A DNA stretch of 64,000 bases, taken from NCBI RefSeq assembly GCF_900129855.1, contig NZ_LT670819.1:6758001-6822000 (forward strand), given 5' to 3'. Source of the DNA: Streptomyces sp. 3214.6 (GTDB lineage Bacteria; Actinomycetota; Actinomycetes; Streptomycetales; Streptomycetaceae). The notes under the pieces are model-generated. The model did not search any database. It saw only the letters and a list, made by a program, of their open reading frames with translations, and was not told the DNA's origin. Position numbers and translations under genes: made by a program. Of the stretch, positions 1 through 8,182 are shown one piece after another (position 1 is the first letter of the stretch; each line of letters starts with the position of its first letter).

Positions 1-281
1 CGGCCGAGGGTTTCGAGGCCGTTCCGGGCAGCCTCGCGAGGGCCAAGGGACGTCGGGCAGGGATGTCGGTCCGCAAACCCCCGTACGCGCGACTCTTCGG
101 TCAGGGGCTGCTCGCCGCGCCGAGTGTCTCCCAATGGAGCGTGCGCTCACACCAGCGGTTCAGGAGCGTACGGTCATGTCCTACGGCGAGGAGTCCCGCG
201 CCGGTGGATCGCCGGTAGCCCGTCCACTCTCCGCGTTCCCGACCCTCGGGCCGGGCCGGTGTCTCCTCCTCCGCCGACGTC

Positions 282-864
282 CTCGTTGACCGTCTCTGAC
301 TTCGTGGGGAAAACGGCTTTGTCGGAGATCGATGGGACAAGGCCACCGGTCTCCGGCGCGGTGCTCTACGGAACCTGTCGCGCCGACCCGGCCCTGCTCG
401 CGGACCGGGCGGCCGAAGCGGTCGCCGACGCTTACCGGCGACTGGCCGCCGAGCCGGTCATCCGTGACGAGGTCCACCGCCGCCTGCGCCTGCTGTACGC
501 CGCGCCGTCGGCGAGCAGTGCCGCTCGAAGAACTCCGCCAGGTTCATGCCGAGTTGCGGCGCATAGTCCAGCAGGTCCCCGAAGGTGATCTGCGTGGTCG
601 GATGCTCGGCATGGCCAGCCGACGGGCTCAACCTCCGCCACGGCCTCGGTACCGGGCCCGCCCCTGGCACCCCGGGAACGCGACGTCCTGGCGCAGGTGG
701 CACTGGGCTGCAGCAACGCCGAAGCCGGTCGCAAGCTCTCGCTGCTGCCCGAAACGGTCAAGTCGTATCTGCGCAGCGCGATGCGCAAGCTGGGAGCGAG
801 CGCCCGCTTCGAGGCGGTGGTCGCCCGCACGTCGATAGACGATGCCTCCTCAGGGTGGGCGTAG
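282..864 (+). pseudogene. Decayed LuxR-type HTH regulator
   Basis: The last 65 codons (from about 664 to the TAG at 862-864) read as a LuxR-type helix-turn-helix: APRERDVL, then CSNAEAGRKL, then PETVKSYLRSAMRKLGA, the classic recognition-helix region. Upstream, a different frame (about 289-530) gives a helical, plausible N-terminal region (ALLADRAAEAVADAYRRLAA). The two frames cannot be joined without at least one frameshift, and no start with a convincing ribosome-binding site serves the HTH part. I read this as a broken regulator gene. The N-terminal half is not recognised. The first 280 bases of the window hold nothing I can support. Confidence 0.45.
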
Positions 865-1019
865 TGGCCCCCCGGGCCGATGGGCGCCCAGCCATCGCCC
901 GAGGGCCCGCCTCACCGCCACCCGCACTGGTCGTCCCGCGACCGACCCGTGCGTTTGTCAGGAGCCTGCAGCCACGCTCACGGTCAGATGCCTGTGCAAC
1001 GAGGCCGGCCGTGCCCCTC

Positions 1020-1643
1020 TCAGGTGTGGCGCGGGCGAGGCAGCAAGGCGAACGCGCTCTCCGCTATCGAGGTCAGGCGGTCGGGGCCGTGGCCGTACGC
1101 GCCTACGACATCGCTCCCGCGGATGATCGTCAGCAGTAGGTACGCGAGGTCGTCGGGATCCGCGTCGGGGTCGATGTCGCCGTTGCGCTGCGCCGCTCGC
1201 ACGCACTCGGCCACCGCCGCCCGGACCACGGAGAAGCAGTCGTTGGCCAGGCGTTTCACCTCGGGGTCGGAGGCGCCGATCTCCAGGGCCATCTTGGCGG
1301 CGAAGCAGGCCGCCCCCGCCCGGTCGGAGGCGGGGGGTACGTCCGCGGCGAGTGGTACCCCGTGGACGGCGCGGAGCAAGTACTGGTGCAGTCGTTCCAG
1401 GGCGCCCTCGTCCGGTCCGGCGAGCATCTTGCGCGGACCCTGCGCCAGCCGGGCGAAGTAGCCGGCCATCGCCTCCAGCAGCACGCCGTGCTTGCCGTCG
1501 AACGCGCCGTAGAGACTGCCGCGGCCCAGGCCGGTGGCGGCACTGATGTCGTCGACGCTCGTGCCGTTGTAGCCCGAGGTGCGGAACTGTCGCTCGGCGG
1601 CATGGAGGACGTGGTCGCGGTCAAAGCTTCGTGGTCTCGCCAT
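1020..1643 (-). CDS. TetR/AcrR family transcriptional regulator
   Basis: A 207-residue protein with a typical TetR N-terminal helix-turn-helix at about residues 27-48 (TSVDDISAATGLGRGSLYGAF), followed by an all-helical ligand domain. Start: the reading frame stays open far upstream, but the ATG at 1643 gives the family length and the usual RPRSFDRDHVL entry. The gene is divergent from the SDR-led operon at 1848. The 76-bp promoter segment between them has palindromic half-sites and recurs at 7885-7960, so this protein is the natural candidate repressor of both units. Its ligand is unknown. The family call is firm and the regulon is inferred. Confidence 0.9.
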   Translation of the reverse strand: MARPRSFDRDHVLHAAERQFRTSGYNGTSVDDISAATGLGRGSLYGAFDGKHGVLLEAMAGYFARLAQGPRKMLAGPDEGALERLHQYLLRAVHGVPLAADVPPASDRAGAACFAAKMALEIGASDPEVKRLANDCFSVVRAAVAECVRAAQRNGDIDPDADPDDLAYLLLTIIRGSDVVGAYGHGPDRLTSIAESAFALLPRPRHT

Positions 1644-1671
1644 ACGAAGACCGTAAAGCCGACCCACCCTT

Positions 1672-1747
1672 CTTGACAACTCAGTACAGAACTGCCTAGG
1701 TTTCGGACTGTTCAGTAAACAACCGTCCTGAGCTCGCCGGACAGGCT
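1672..1747 (+). promoter_or_regulatory. Promoter/operator copy 1 of a duplicated 76-bp element
   Basis: Contains TTGACA (1673-1678), an 18-nt spacer and TAGGTT (1697-1702), a credible sigma-70-type promoter for the plus-strand operon at 1848. Inside it are CAGT-N5-ACTG in the spacer and the palindrome ACTGTTCAGT downstream, typical of TetR operators. A copy with about 7 mismatches in 76 positions lies at 7885-7960. The position between a TetR gene and its divergent operon supports an operator role. Confidence 0.7.
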
Positions 1748-1847
1748 TGGTCCGGGCTTGCAGGACCGGTGCGGACGATGTCGGCCTCAGCGCGGGCGAC
1801 CCCGCACAGCGCCCGGCGAAGTCATGCCCACAACCGAAGGAACCACC

Positions 1848-2663
1848 ATGCAGACAGTTCCCCGAGTGGCCCTCGTGACGGGCGCCTCCTCCGGGATCGG
1901 GCGGGCGGCGGCGCTCGCCCTGGTGGGCGCCGGCTTCGCGGTGGTCGGCACGAGCCGCAACGCGGTGAACGCCGAGCCGCTCGCCGGGGTGACGTTCCTC
2001 GATCTCGACGTGGCAAGCGACAAGTCGGTCCGCGCCCTCGTCGGAGAGGTGATCGATCGGTTCGGTCGGATCGACGTCCTGGTCAACAACGCGGGCGTGG
2101 GCGCGGTCGGCGCCGGCGAGGAGAGCTCGATCCACCAGGCCACGGAGGTCTTCGATATCAACGTCTTCGGCGTGATGCGGATGGCAAACGCAGTGTTGCC
2201 CCTCATGCGTGCCCAGGGCAGTGGCCGCGTGGTCAACGTCTCCTCGGTACTCGGTCTGATCCCGGCCCCCTTCATGGCCGTCTACGCGGCCACCAAGCAT
2301 GCGGTCGAGGGCTACTCCGAGTCCGTCGATCACGAACTGCGCGAGCACGGCGTCCGGATGCTGCTGGTCGAGCCGGCCTACACCAGCACGAGTTTCGAGG
2401 CGAGCAGCATGGCACCCGACTCGCCCCTGCCGGTCTACGCCGCGCAGCGGGAGGTCTCCCGAGACGTGCTGGCCACAGCCGTGCGCAACGCCGACGCCCC
2501 GGACGTTGTCGCGAAGGTGATCGTCGCGGCCGCCACCGATTCGAAGCCCAAGCTCCGGTACACCGCCGGCTCGATGGCCAAACGCGTCAGCGTCCTGCGC
2601 CGGATCGTGCCCTCGCGCGCCTTCGACAGACAGATCCGCAAGCTCAACCGACTGGCCGGCTGA
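1848..2663 (+). CDS. Short-chain dehydrogenase/reductase (classical SDR)
   Basis: A 271-residue NAD(P)-dependent oxidoreductase. The cofactor motif TGASSGIG is at residues 11-18, NNAG at 80-83, the catalytic Ser at about 132-133, and Tyr146-x3-Lys150 (YAATK) follows. The closing stretch (SMAKRVSVLRRIVPSRAFD) is like that of SDRs acting on lipidic or ketone substrates; the exact substrate cannot be told. The ATG at 1848 was chosen over one at 1824 because GAAGGAA lies at the right distance. First gene of the operon behind the TetR-type operator; the next gene starts 35 bp downstream. Confidence 0.9.
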   Translation: MQTVPRVALVTGASSGIGRAAALALVGAGFAVVGTSRNAVNAEPLAGVTFLDLDVASDKSVRALVGEVIDRFGRIDVLVNNAGVGAVGAGEESSIHQATEVFDINVFGVMRMANAVLPLMRAQGSGRVVNVSSVLGLIPAPFMAVYAATKHAVEGYSESVDHELREHGVRMLLVEPAYTSTSFEASSMAPDSPLPVYAAQREVSRDVLATAVRNADAPDVVAKVIVAAATDSKPKLRYTAGSMAKRVSVLRRIVPSRAFDRQIRKLNRLAG

Positions 2664-2698
2664 CCCCGCAGTACGGGGCGGCGCCCGAGGAGACGCAC

Positions 2699-4417
2699 AT
2701 GTCCGAATCAGAGACACCGAAGCCGGCACCAGCATCTCTCGTCCGACCACTCCTGGACGCTGCGCGGACCGTCATCATGACCGTGGACGACGATCCCGGG
2801 GTGTCCCGGGCCGTCGCCCGTGACCTACGGCGGCGCTACGGCGCCTCGTACCGGATCGTGCGCGCGGAGTCCGGCGAGTCCGCGCTGGAGGCGCTGCGGG
2901 AGCTGAAGCTGCGCGGTGATCTGGTCGCGGTGATCGTGGCCGACTACCGGATGCCGCAGATGAACGGCATCGAGTTCCTCGAACAGGCCCTGGACGTCTA
3001 TCCGGGCGCCCGGCGCGTGCTGCTGACCGCGTACGCGGACTCGAACGCGGCGATCGACGCGATCAACGTCGTCGACCTCGACCACTACCTCCTCAAGCCG
3101 TGGGACCCGCCGGAGGAGAAGCTCTACCCGGTGCTCGACGACCTGCTCGAGGCGTGGCGGTGCAGTGACTTCCGGCCGATGCCGAGCACCAAGGTCGTCG
3201 GTCACCGGTGGTCGGCGCGCTCGTCGGACGTACGGGAGTTCCTGGCCCGCAACCAGGTGCCGTACCGCTGGTACTCCACCGACGAGCCCGAGGGGCAGCG
3301 ATTGCTGGCGGTCGCGGGGCAGGACGGGCAGCGGCTGCCGGTGGTGATCACGGCGGACGGTACGGCGCTCGTCGAGCCGGAGGTGCCCGACCTGGCCGCA
3401 CACGTGGGGCTGGCGACGACACCCACGGCCGACTTCTACGACCTGGTCGTCATCGGCGGCGGCCCGGCCGGGCTCGGCGCGGCCGTGTACGGGGCCTCGG
3501 AGGGCCTGCGTACGGTGCTCGTGGAGCGGTCGGCGACCGGCGGGCAGGCCGGGCAGAGTTCACGGATCGAGAACTACCTGGGCTTCCCGGACGGGGTGTC
3601 CGGCGGCCAGCTCACCGACCGGGCGCGACGCCAGGCCACGAAGTTCGGCGCCGAGATCCTCTCCGCGCGGGAGGTGACCGGTCTGGAGAGCAGCGGGGCG
3701 GCCCGGCTCGTACGGTTCGCGGACGGGTCGCAGATCGCGGCGCACAGCGTGATCCTGGCGACCGGTGTGTCGTACCGGCAGCTGGAGGCGCCGGGTGCCG
3801 ACGAGTTGTCGGGCCGCGGGGTGTTCTACGGGTCCGCGCTCACCGAGGCCGCCGCCTGCCAGGGCCACGACGTGTACATCGTCGGCGGCGCCAACTCGGC
3901 AGGGCAGGCGGCGATGTACCTGTCGCGGGGCGCCAAGTCGGTGACGCTGCTGGTGCGCGGAGCGGACCTCACCGCGTCGATGTCGCACTATCTGATCCAG
4001 CAGATCGCCGAGTCGCCGAACATCTTCGTACGGGCCCACACGGTCGTCGAGGCCGCGCACGGCGAAAACCAACTGGAACAGCTGACGCTGCGCGACACGA
4101 CGAGCGGTCAGACCGAACTCGTCGACGCGCAGTGGCTGTTCGTGTTCATCGGCGCGGCCCCGCTGACCGACTGGCTGGACGGCACGGTGTCGCGGGACGA
4201 GCGCGGGTTCATCCTCGCCGGACCCGACCTGACCGCCGACGGGCGGCCGCCGGTGGGCTGGGAGCTGGACCGGCCGCCATACCACCTGGAGACCAACATC
4301 CCCGGCGTGTTCGTCGCCGGGGACGCGCGCGCGGAGTCCGCCAAGCGGGTCGCGTCCGCCGTCGGAGAGGGAGCCATGGCCGTGATGCTCGTACACCGGT
4401 ATCTGGAGCAGTCGTGA
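2699..4417 (+). CDS. Fused response regulator / thioredoxin-reductase-like flavoprotein
   Basis: A 572-residue fusion. Residues about 22-150 form a complete receiver domain: acidic DDD at 30-32, phospho-acceptor Asp82 (VADYRMP), Thr110 and Lys133. Residues about 168-235 look like a thioredoxin/glutaredoxin-like linker domain. Residues about 245-570 are a thioredoxin-reductase-type FAD/NAD(P) domain, with GGGPAGLG at 253-260 and VGGANSAGQ at 395-403. The CxxC redox pair expected near 378-381 is absent (the residues are GSAL), so it probably does not work as a classical disulfide reductase. The next gene, a histidine kinase, overlaps its stop by 4 bp and is the likely phosphodonor. Confidence 0.88.
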   Translation: MSESETPKPAPASLVRPLLDAARTVIMTVDDDPGVSRAVARDLRRRYGASYRIVRAESGESALEALRELKLRGDLVAVIVADYRMPQMNGIEFLEQALDVYPGARRVLLTAYADSNAAIDAINVVDLDHYLLKPWDPPEEKLYPVLDDLLEAWRCSDFRPMPSTKVVGHRWSARSSDVREFLARNQVPYRWYSTDEPEGQRLLAVAGQDGQRLPVVITADGTALVEPEVPDLAAHVGLATTPTADFYDLVVIGGGPAGLGAAVYGASEGLRTVLVERSATGGQAGQSSRIENYLGFPDGVSGGQLTDRARRQATKFGAEILSAREVTGLESSGAARLVRFADGSQIAAHSVILATGVSYRQLEAPGADELSGRGVFYGSALTEAAACQGHDVYIVGGANSAGQAAMYLSRGAKSVTLLVRGADLTASMSHYLIQQIAESPNIFVRAHTVVEAAHGENQLEQLTLRDTTSGQTELVDAQWLFVFIGAAPLTDWLDGTVSRDERGFILAGPDLTADGRPPVGWELDRPPYHLETNIPGVFVAGDARAESAKRVASAVGEGAMAVMLVHRYLEQS

Positions 4418-5898
4418 GCGGGCGGCTGATGCCGTGCAGCGCGGCGGAGATCAGTTCGCTGTTTCTGTTCGAGAAGCTCAGCGCCGAGCAGATTGACAGG
4501 CTGTGCAGCGCGGGCCGGGTCGAACTGTTCGACCCGGGGCCGGTGTTCGCCGAAGGTGACCCGGCGACCGACTTCTACGTGATGATCGAGGGCACGCTCG
4601 TCATGTCGCGCCGGGTGGGCAGCGATGACATCGAGGTGAGCCGCACGTCCCAGCCAGGGGTGTACGCGGGGGCCGTGATGGCGTACCTCGGGGAAGGGAA
4701 ACCGCAGCGGTACATGAACTCGCTGCGGGTGTCGGAGCCGACGCGGTTCTTCGTCCTGCCCGCCGAATCGTTCGCGAACTTCATGCACGAGTGGTTTCCG
4801 ATGGCGATCCATCTCCTGGAGGGGCTCGCCCTCGGTTCGCAGACCTTTCAGCGGGCCGTCGGGCAGCGCGAACGGCTGCTGGCGCTGGGCTCGTTGTCCG
4901 CGGGTCTCACCCATGAGCTCAACAACCCGGCCGCGGCGGCCGTACGGGCCACCTCGTCGCTCAGGGACCGGGTCGCGCACATGCGCAACAAGCTCGGCGT
5001 CATCGCCTCGGGCCCCTACCACGGCGACGCCCTCAAGGCCCTGGTCAACCTCCAGGAGCGTACGGCCGAGCGGGTCTCCAAGGCGCCGCCACTGAGCCCG
5101 CTCGAAGCGTCCGACCGGGAGGACGAACTCGCCGACTGGCTGGACGACCACGGTGTCCAGAACGGCTGGCAGATCGCGCCGGCCTTCGTGCAGGGCGGTC
5201 TCGACGTCGACTGGCTGGAGCAGATCGCGGCGGCCGTCGACGAGCAGAAAATTTTGCCGAGTGCCATCGAGTGGCTCACCTACACGGTCGAGGCCGAGCT
5301 GTTGATGTCCGAGATCGAGGACTCCACCACCCGTATCTCGCACCTCGTCGACGCCGCCAAGCAGTACTCGCAGCTGGACCGCGCGCCCTACCAGGTTGCC
5401 GATGTCCACGAACTCCTCGACAGCACGCTGCTGATGCTGTCGGGCAAGATCGGTCCCCAGGTCAAGGTCGTGAAGGAGTACGACCGTTCGGTGCCGAGGA
5501 TTCCGGCCTACCCGGCCGAACTGAACCAGGTGTGGACCAACCTGATCGACAACGCCGTCTTCGCCATCAACAGCGCGGGCGACGAAGGGACGTTGACCGT
5601 ACGCACCGCTCTGGTGCACGACCGGCTGCTCGTGGAGTTCCAGGACACCGGACCCGGAGTGCCGCCGGACATCCGGGGCCGGATCTTCGACCCGTTTTTC
5701 ACCACCAAGCCGGTGGGCGAGGGCACGGGGCTGGGGCTCGACATCTCCTGGCGGATCGTCGTCAACAAGCACCACGGTGACCTGAAAGTCGAGTCCGTAC
5801 CCGGCGACACCCGCTTCCAGGTGCTGCTTCCCCTCACCGCCACCGACCCTGACATCGAGCCCGACACCGTCTCCGACCCGGCTCAGGAGCCCTCATGA
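4414..5898 (+). CDS. Sensor histidine kinase with N-terminal cyclic-nucleotide-binding-like domain
   Basis: About 494 residues from a GTG that overlaps the upstream stop (GTGA); an ATG at 4429 is an alternative. Residues about 15-130 resemble a CNMP/CRP-type beta-roll (LFDPGPVFAEGDPATDFYVM). The kinase core follows: phospho-acceptor His167 in LSAGLTHELNNP, an N-box (NLIDNAVFAIN), a G1-box (DTGPGVPPDI) and a G2-box (GEGTGLGLDIS). No membrane segments are evident, so it is predicted cytosolic. With the upstream receiver-flavoprotein it forms a translationally coupled pair, suggesting sensing of redox or nucleotide state. Confidence 0.88.
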   Translation: MSGRLMPCSAAEISSLFLFEKLSAEQIDRLCSAGRVELFDPGPVFAEGDPATDFYVMIEGTLVMSRRVGSDDIEVSRTSQPGVYAGAVMAYLGEGKPQRYMNSLRVSEPTRFFVLPAESFANFMHEWFPMAIHLLEGLALGSQTFQRAVGQRERLLALGSLSAGLTHELNNPAAAAVRATSSLRDRVAHMRNKLGVIASGPYHGDALKALVNLQERTAERVSKAPPLSPLEASDREDELADWLDDHGVQNGWQIAPAFVQGGLDVDWLEQIAAAVDEQKILPSAIEWLTYTVEAELLMSEIEDSTTRISHLVDAAKQYSQLDRAPYQVADVHELLDSTLLMLSGKIGPQVKVVKEYDRSVPRIPAYPAELNQVWTNLIDNAVFAINSAGDEGTLTVRTALVHDRLLVEFQDTGPGVPPDIRGRIFDPFFTTKPVGEGTGLGLDISWRIVVNKHHGDLKVESVPGDTRFQVLLPLTATDPDIEPDTVSDPAQEPS

Positions 5899-6041
5899 CC
5901 AAGGACACCGGAATCGACCGCAGCGGGGGAGACGTCGGCCAGGACGTCGACTCCAGAGCGCAGGCGGCGCTCTCTGAGACAGGACACTTCGGGCGACCGC
6001 ACCTCTTTGCACCTGATCAACTTCACAGACCAACGAAATAA
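5895..6041 (+). CDS. Short ORF after the kinase, possibly a truncated third gene
   Basis: A 48-residue ORF whose ATG overlaps the kinase stop (ATGA), so it is probably translated. It opens MTKDTGIDRSGGD, which reminds me of the UBP-type zinc-finger protein that often follows such kinases in streptomycetes. No cysteine/histidine zinc ligands follow and the frame ends quickly in AT-richer sequence. It may be the 5' stub of that gene. The function is unknown and the identification is tentative. Confidence 0.35.
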   Translation: MTKDTGIDRSGGDVGQDVDSRAQAALSETGHFGRPHLFAPDQLHRPTK

Positions 6042-6089
6042 GTTGAATGCCAGAATTGCGGCATTCTCCTCACCGGAGAGGACAGAACC

Positions 6090-6968
6090 ATGGAACGCAA
6101 CGAGTCTCCCAACGCGACGTACGCGAGAACCTGGAGCAACGGCCACGGCGAGGTGCGGTTCTTCACCCGGGCCGACGGCTCGCGGCTGCGCTACTACACC
6201 GTGGGCACCGGCCCCGCCCTCGTTCTGATGCACACCGTGCGCGGCCAGCTCGACTACTTCCAGCGGGTGATCCCGCTGTTGTGGGACCACTACACGGTCT
6301 ACGCGCTGGATCTGCCCGGGATGGGATGGTCCGACATCGTCCCCGGCGCACAGTACGAGGAGCCGCAGCTGCGGGCCGCGGTAGTCGAATTCGTCCGCGG
6401 ACTGGACCTTCACGACGTCACCCTGTCGGGCGAATCGCTCGGGGGCGCCCTGTCCCTGTCGGCATCGATCGACCTGAAGGACCGGGTCAGCCGGGTCGTG
6501 GCGTTCAACAGCTACGACTACCCCCAGGGCGGGGAGCGGGGGAACTGGATCGCCCGCGGCATCATCTCCAGCGTGCGGATGCCCGTGCTGGGCCCCTTCT
6601 TCGCCACTCAAGAGCCGCGGCCCGTCTTTCGGGCAATTCTGCAGGGCGGCTACGTCGACAAGACCAAGCTGCCCGAGGACTTCATCACCGAGCTACTGAG
6701 GAGCGGCCGCCGCAAGGGCTACGACAAGGTGTCCCGAGGGATCTTCCGCAGCCTCAAGGGATTCGACCGGGCCCGCGAACGCTACCCGCGCGTGTCGGCA
6801 CCCGTCACCCTTGTTTACAGCGAGAACGACTGGTCCCGGCCCGCCGAACGAGACCGCGTGGCCAACGCGCTGGCGGACGTCCACCGCATCACCGTGCCCC
6901 GTACCGGACACTTCTCCGCCTTGGAGCGTCCCGACGAGATGGCGCGGATCCTGCTCGACGCGGCCTGA
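6090..6968 (+). CDS. Alpha/beta-fold hydrolase
   Basis: A 292-residue alpha/beta hydrolase. It has an oxyanion-region turn after the first strands (LVLMHTVRGQLDYF), the nucleophile elbow GESLGG with Ser116, an acidic residue in YSENDW, and a C-terminal His in TGHFSALERP. The His-Thr-Val-Arg-Gly pattern near residue 48 resembles haloalkane dehalogenase and esterase relatives, but the substrate cannot be named. GGAGAGGAC lies upstream of the ATG. It follows the kinase by about 190 bp and precedes the DUF302 gene in the same orientation, probably in the TetR-controlled unit. Confidence 0.85.
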   Translation: MERNESPNATYARTWSNGHGEVRFFTRADGSRLRYYTVGTGPALVLMHTVRGQLDYFQRVIPLLWDHYTVYALDLPGMGWSDIVPGAQYEEPQLRAAVVEFVRGLDLHDVTLSGESLGGALSLSASIDLKDRVSRVVAFNSYDYPQGGERGNWIARGIISSVRMPVLGPFFATQEPRPVFRAILQGGYVDKTKLPEDFITELLRSGRRKGYDKVSRGIFRSLKGFDRARERYPRVSAPVTLVYSENDWSRPAERDRVANALADVHRITVPRTGHFSALERPDEMARILLDAA

Positions 6969-7027
6969 CCTGACCCGGCAGCTATCGGCACCCGCCGCCC
7001 ATCCCCGTCAGGACATGAGGAAGTGCC

Positions 7028-7543
7028 ATGACTCAGGCCGTCCCCCACCTCGTCAACCGCCTCGTCATCGACACCGACGACTCCTTCGATGACGTCCGTC
7101 GGCGCTACGAATCGCTGGTACCCGCCATCGATTTCGCCGAACTCGTCGAAGTGATCGCAACAGGTGACCTCGCACGGGTGCAGGCATACACCGCAGACCG
7201 CACACCCCATTCCTTCGCCGTCTTCTGGACCCTGGACCCGATGCCGGTGATGCGGCTTTCGGGACATCAACACCGCGCCGTCACCTACATGATGGGAAAC
7301 AACGTCATCGCGGAAACCATGTTCCGGCACGACCCCGGCATCATCCTGTACGCCCCGCTGCGCACCGCGATCTACGAGACCGCCTCCGGCCGCGTGCAGT
7401 TCAGCATCGACCAACCGTCGAGCAAATTCGCCAGCTTCGGCGATCCCCGCATTGCCGAGGGCGGAGCACAACTCGACGCCAAAGTCGCTGAACTGCTCCG
7501 CCTCATGACACTGCCGGTACCACCGGAGCTGACCACGGCCTGA
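7028..7543 (+). CDS. DUF302-like protein
   Basis: A 171-residue protein without signal peptide or membrane segments. The segment around residues 90-125 (HDPGIILYAPLRTAIYE) is the kind of motif seen in DUF302 proteins, a small beta-alpha fold of unknown biochemical role. The ATG follows GAGGAAGT. It lies 59 bp downstream of the hydrolase, apparently as the last gene of the unit. The 340 bp after it (7544-7884) hold no gene that I can support. Confidence 0.65.
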   Translation: MTQAVPHLVNRLVIDTDDSFDDVRRRYESLVPAIDFAELVEVIATGDLARVQAYTADRTPHSFAVFWTLDPMPVMRLSGHQHRAVTYMMGNNVIAETMFRHDPGIILYAPLRTAIYETASGRVQFSIDQPSSKFASFGDPRIAEGGAQLDAKVAELLRLMTLPVPPELTTA

Positions 7544-7884
7544 CCCTTGGCACTCCAGCACCGTTTCGCTGTCTGACCTGGTCAGAGGCATCGTCGGGAG
7601 TGTAGGGGGCTGGTGGCCCGTCAGGGACGGTCTTGCCGGACCGCCCCTCCGATGAGAGGCATCGCCGCCGGCACAGCCTGCTCGGGTAGGACCGCCCCAT
7701 TGCTGCGGGGGTCCCCCCATAACCGTGCGGGCCCGTTGTCCGAGCACACGGCTCAGGCGAACTGACCTGGGGCGGGGCGCCGAGTTCGGCCATGTCGCCT
7801 TCGCCGACGACGCCGCCCTCGCGGCCCCGCCCTGATCGGTGCATTGCTGCTGCCGTTGTGGTGAGCGAGGGTCGACCTGCCGTA

Positions 7885-7960
7885 CTTGACAACTTAGTAC
7901 AGAACCGCTTAGGTTTCTGACTGTTCAGTACACAACGGTCCTGAGCTCACCGGACAGGCT
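7885..7960 (+). promoter_or_regulatory. Promoter/operator copy 2 of the duplicated 76-bp element
   Basis: Near-identical to 1672-1747. TTGACA is at 7886-7891, the 18-nt spacer is conserved, TAGGTT is at 7910-7915, and the palindrome ACTGTTCAGT follows. It lies about 220 bp upstream of the flavoprotein/MFS pair. Conservation runs from the -35 box to well past the start region and stops abruptly. That looks like a copied regulatory cassette rather than chance. There is no second TetR gene here, so control in trans by the protein at 1020-1643 is likely. Confidence 0.7.
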
Positions 7961-8020
7961 GCGTGCACGCCTGGCGTTGCGATGCCCTCCAGGCCGACAA
8001 GGCACGGTCTGATCCTGGCG

Positions 8021-8182
8021 ATGGCGTTCATCGACGTACTGGATCTGTACATCACGAACGACCCCAGCAAACCGGGGCCGGACTCTTCGCAACAGCCCAA
8101 GACGGTCGCCGCCCGCATCCTGCGCTTCCTGAACGGCTGCCCCCTCCAACACCCAGAACTCGAAGGATTGACCGAACCATGA
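8021..8182 (+). CDS. Possible small ORF between the operator and the flavoprotein gene
   Basis: A 53-residue frame (from the ATG at 8021; another ATG lies at 7982). Its stop overlaps the next start as ATGA, the arrangement of coupled genes. The product (opening MAFIDVLDLYITNDPSKPG) matches nothing I recognise. The long leader between promoter and next gene leaves room for a small gene, but codon use is not decisive. It may equally be chance. Confidence 0.3.
   Translation: MAFIDVLDLYITNDPSKPGPDSSQQPKTVAARILRFLNGCPLQHPELEGLTEP

Noticed and set aside
4108..5775. Long open frame on the minus strand opposite the histidine kinase
   Set aside because: Shadow of the GC-rich plus-strand genes; the translation is rich in Arg, Gly and Asp with no family motif, while the plus strand shows complete kinase boxes.
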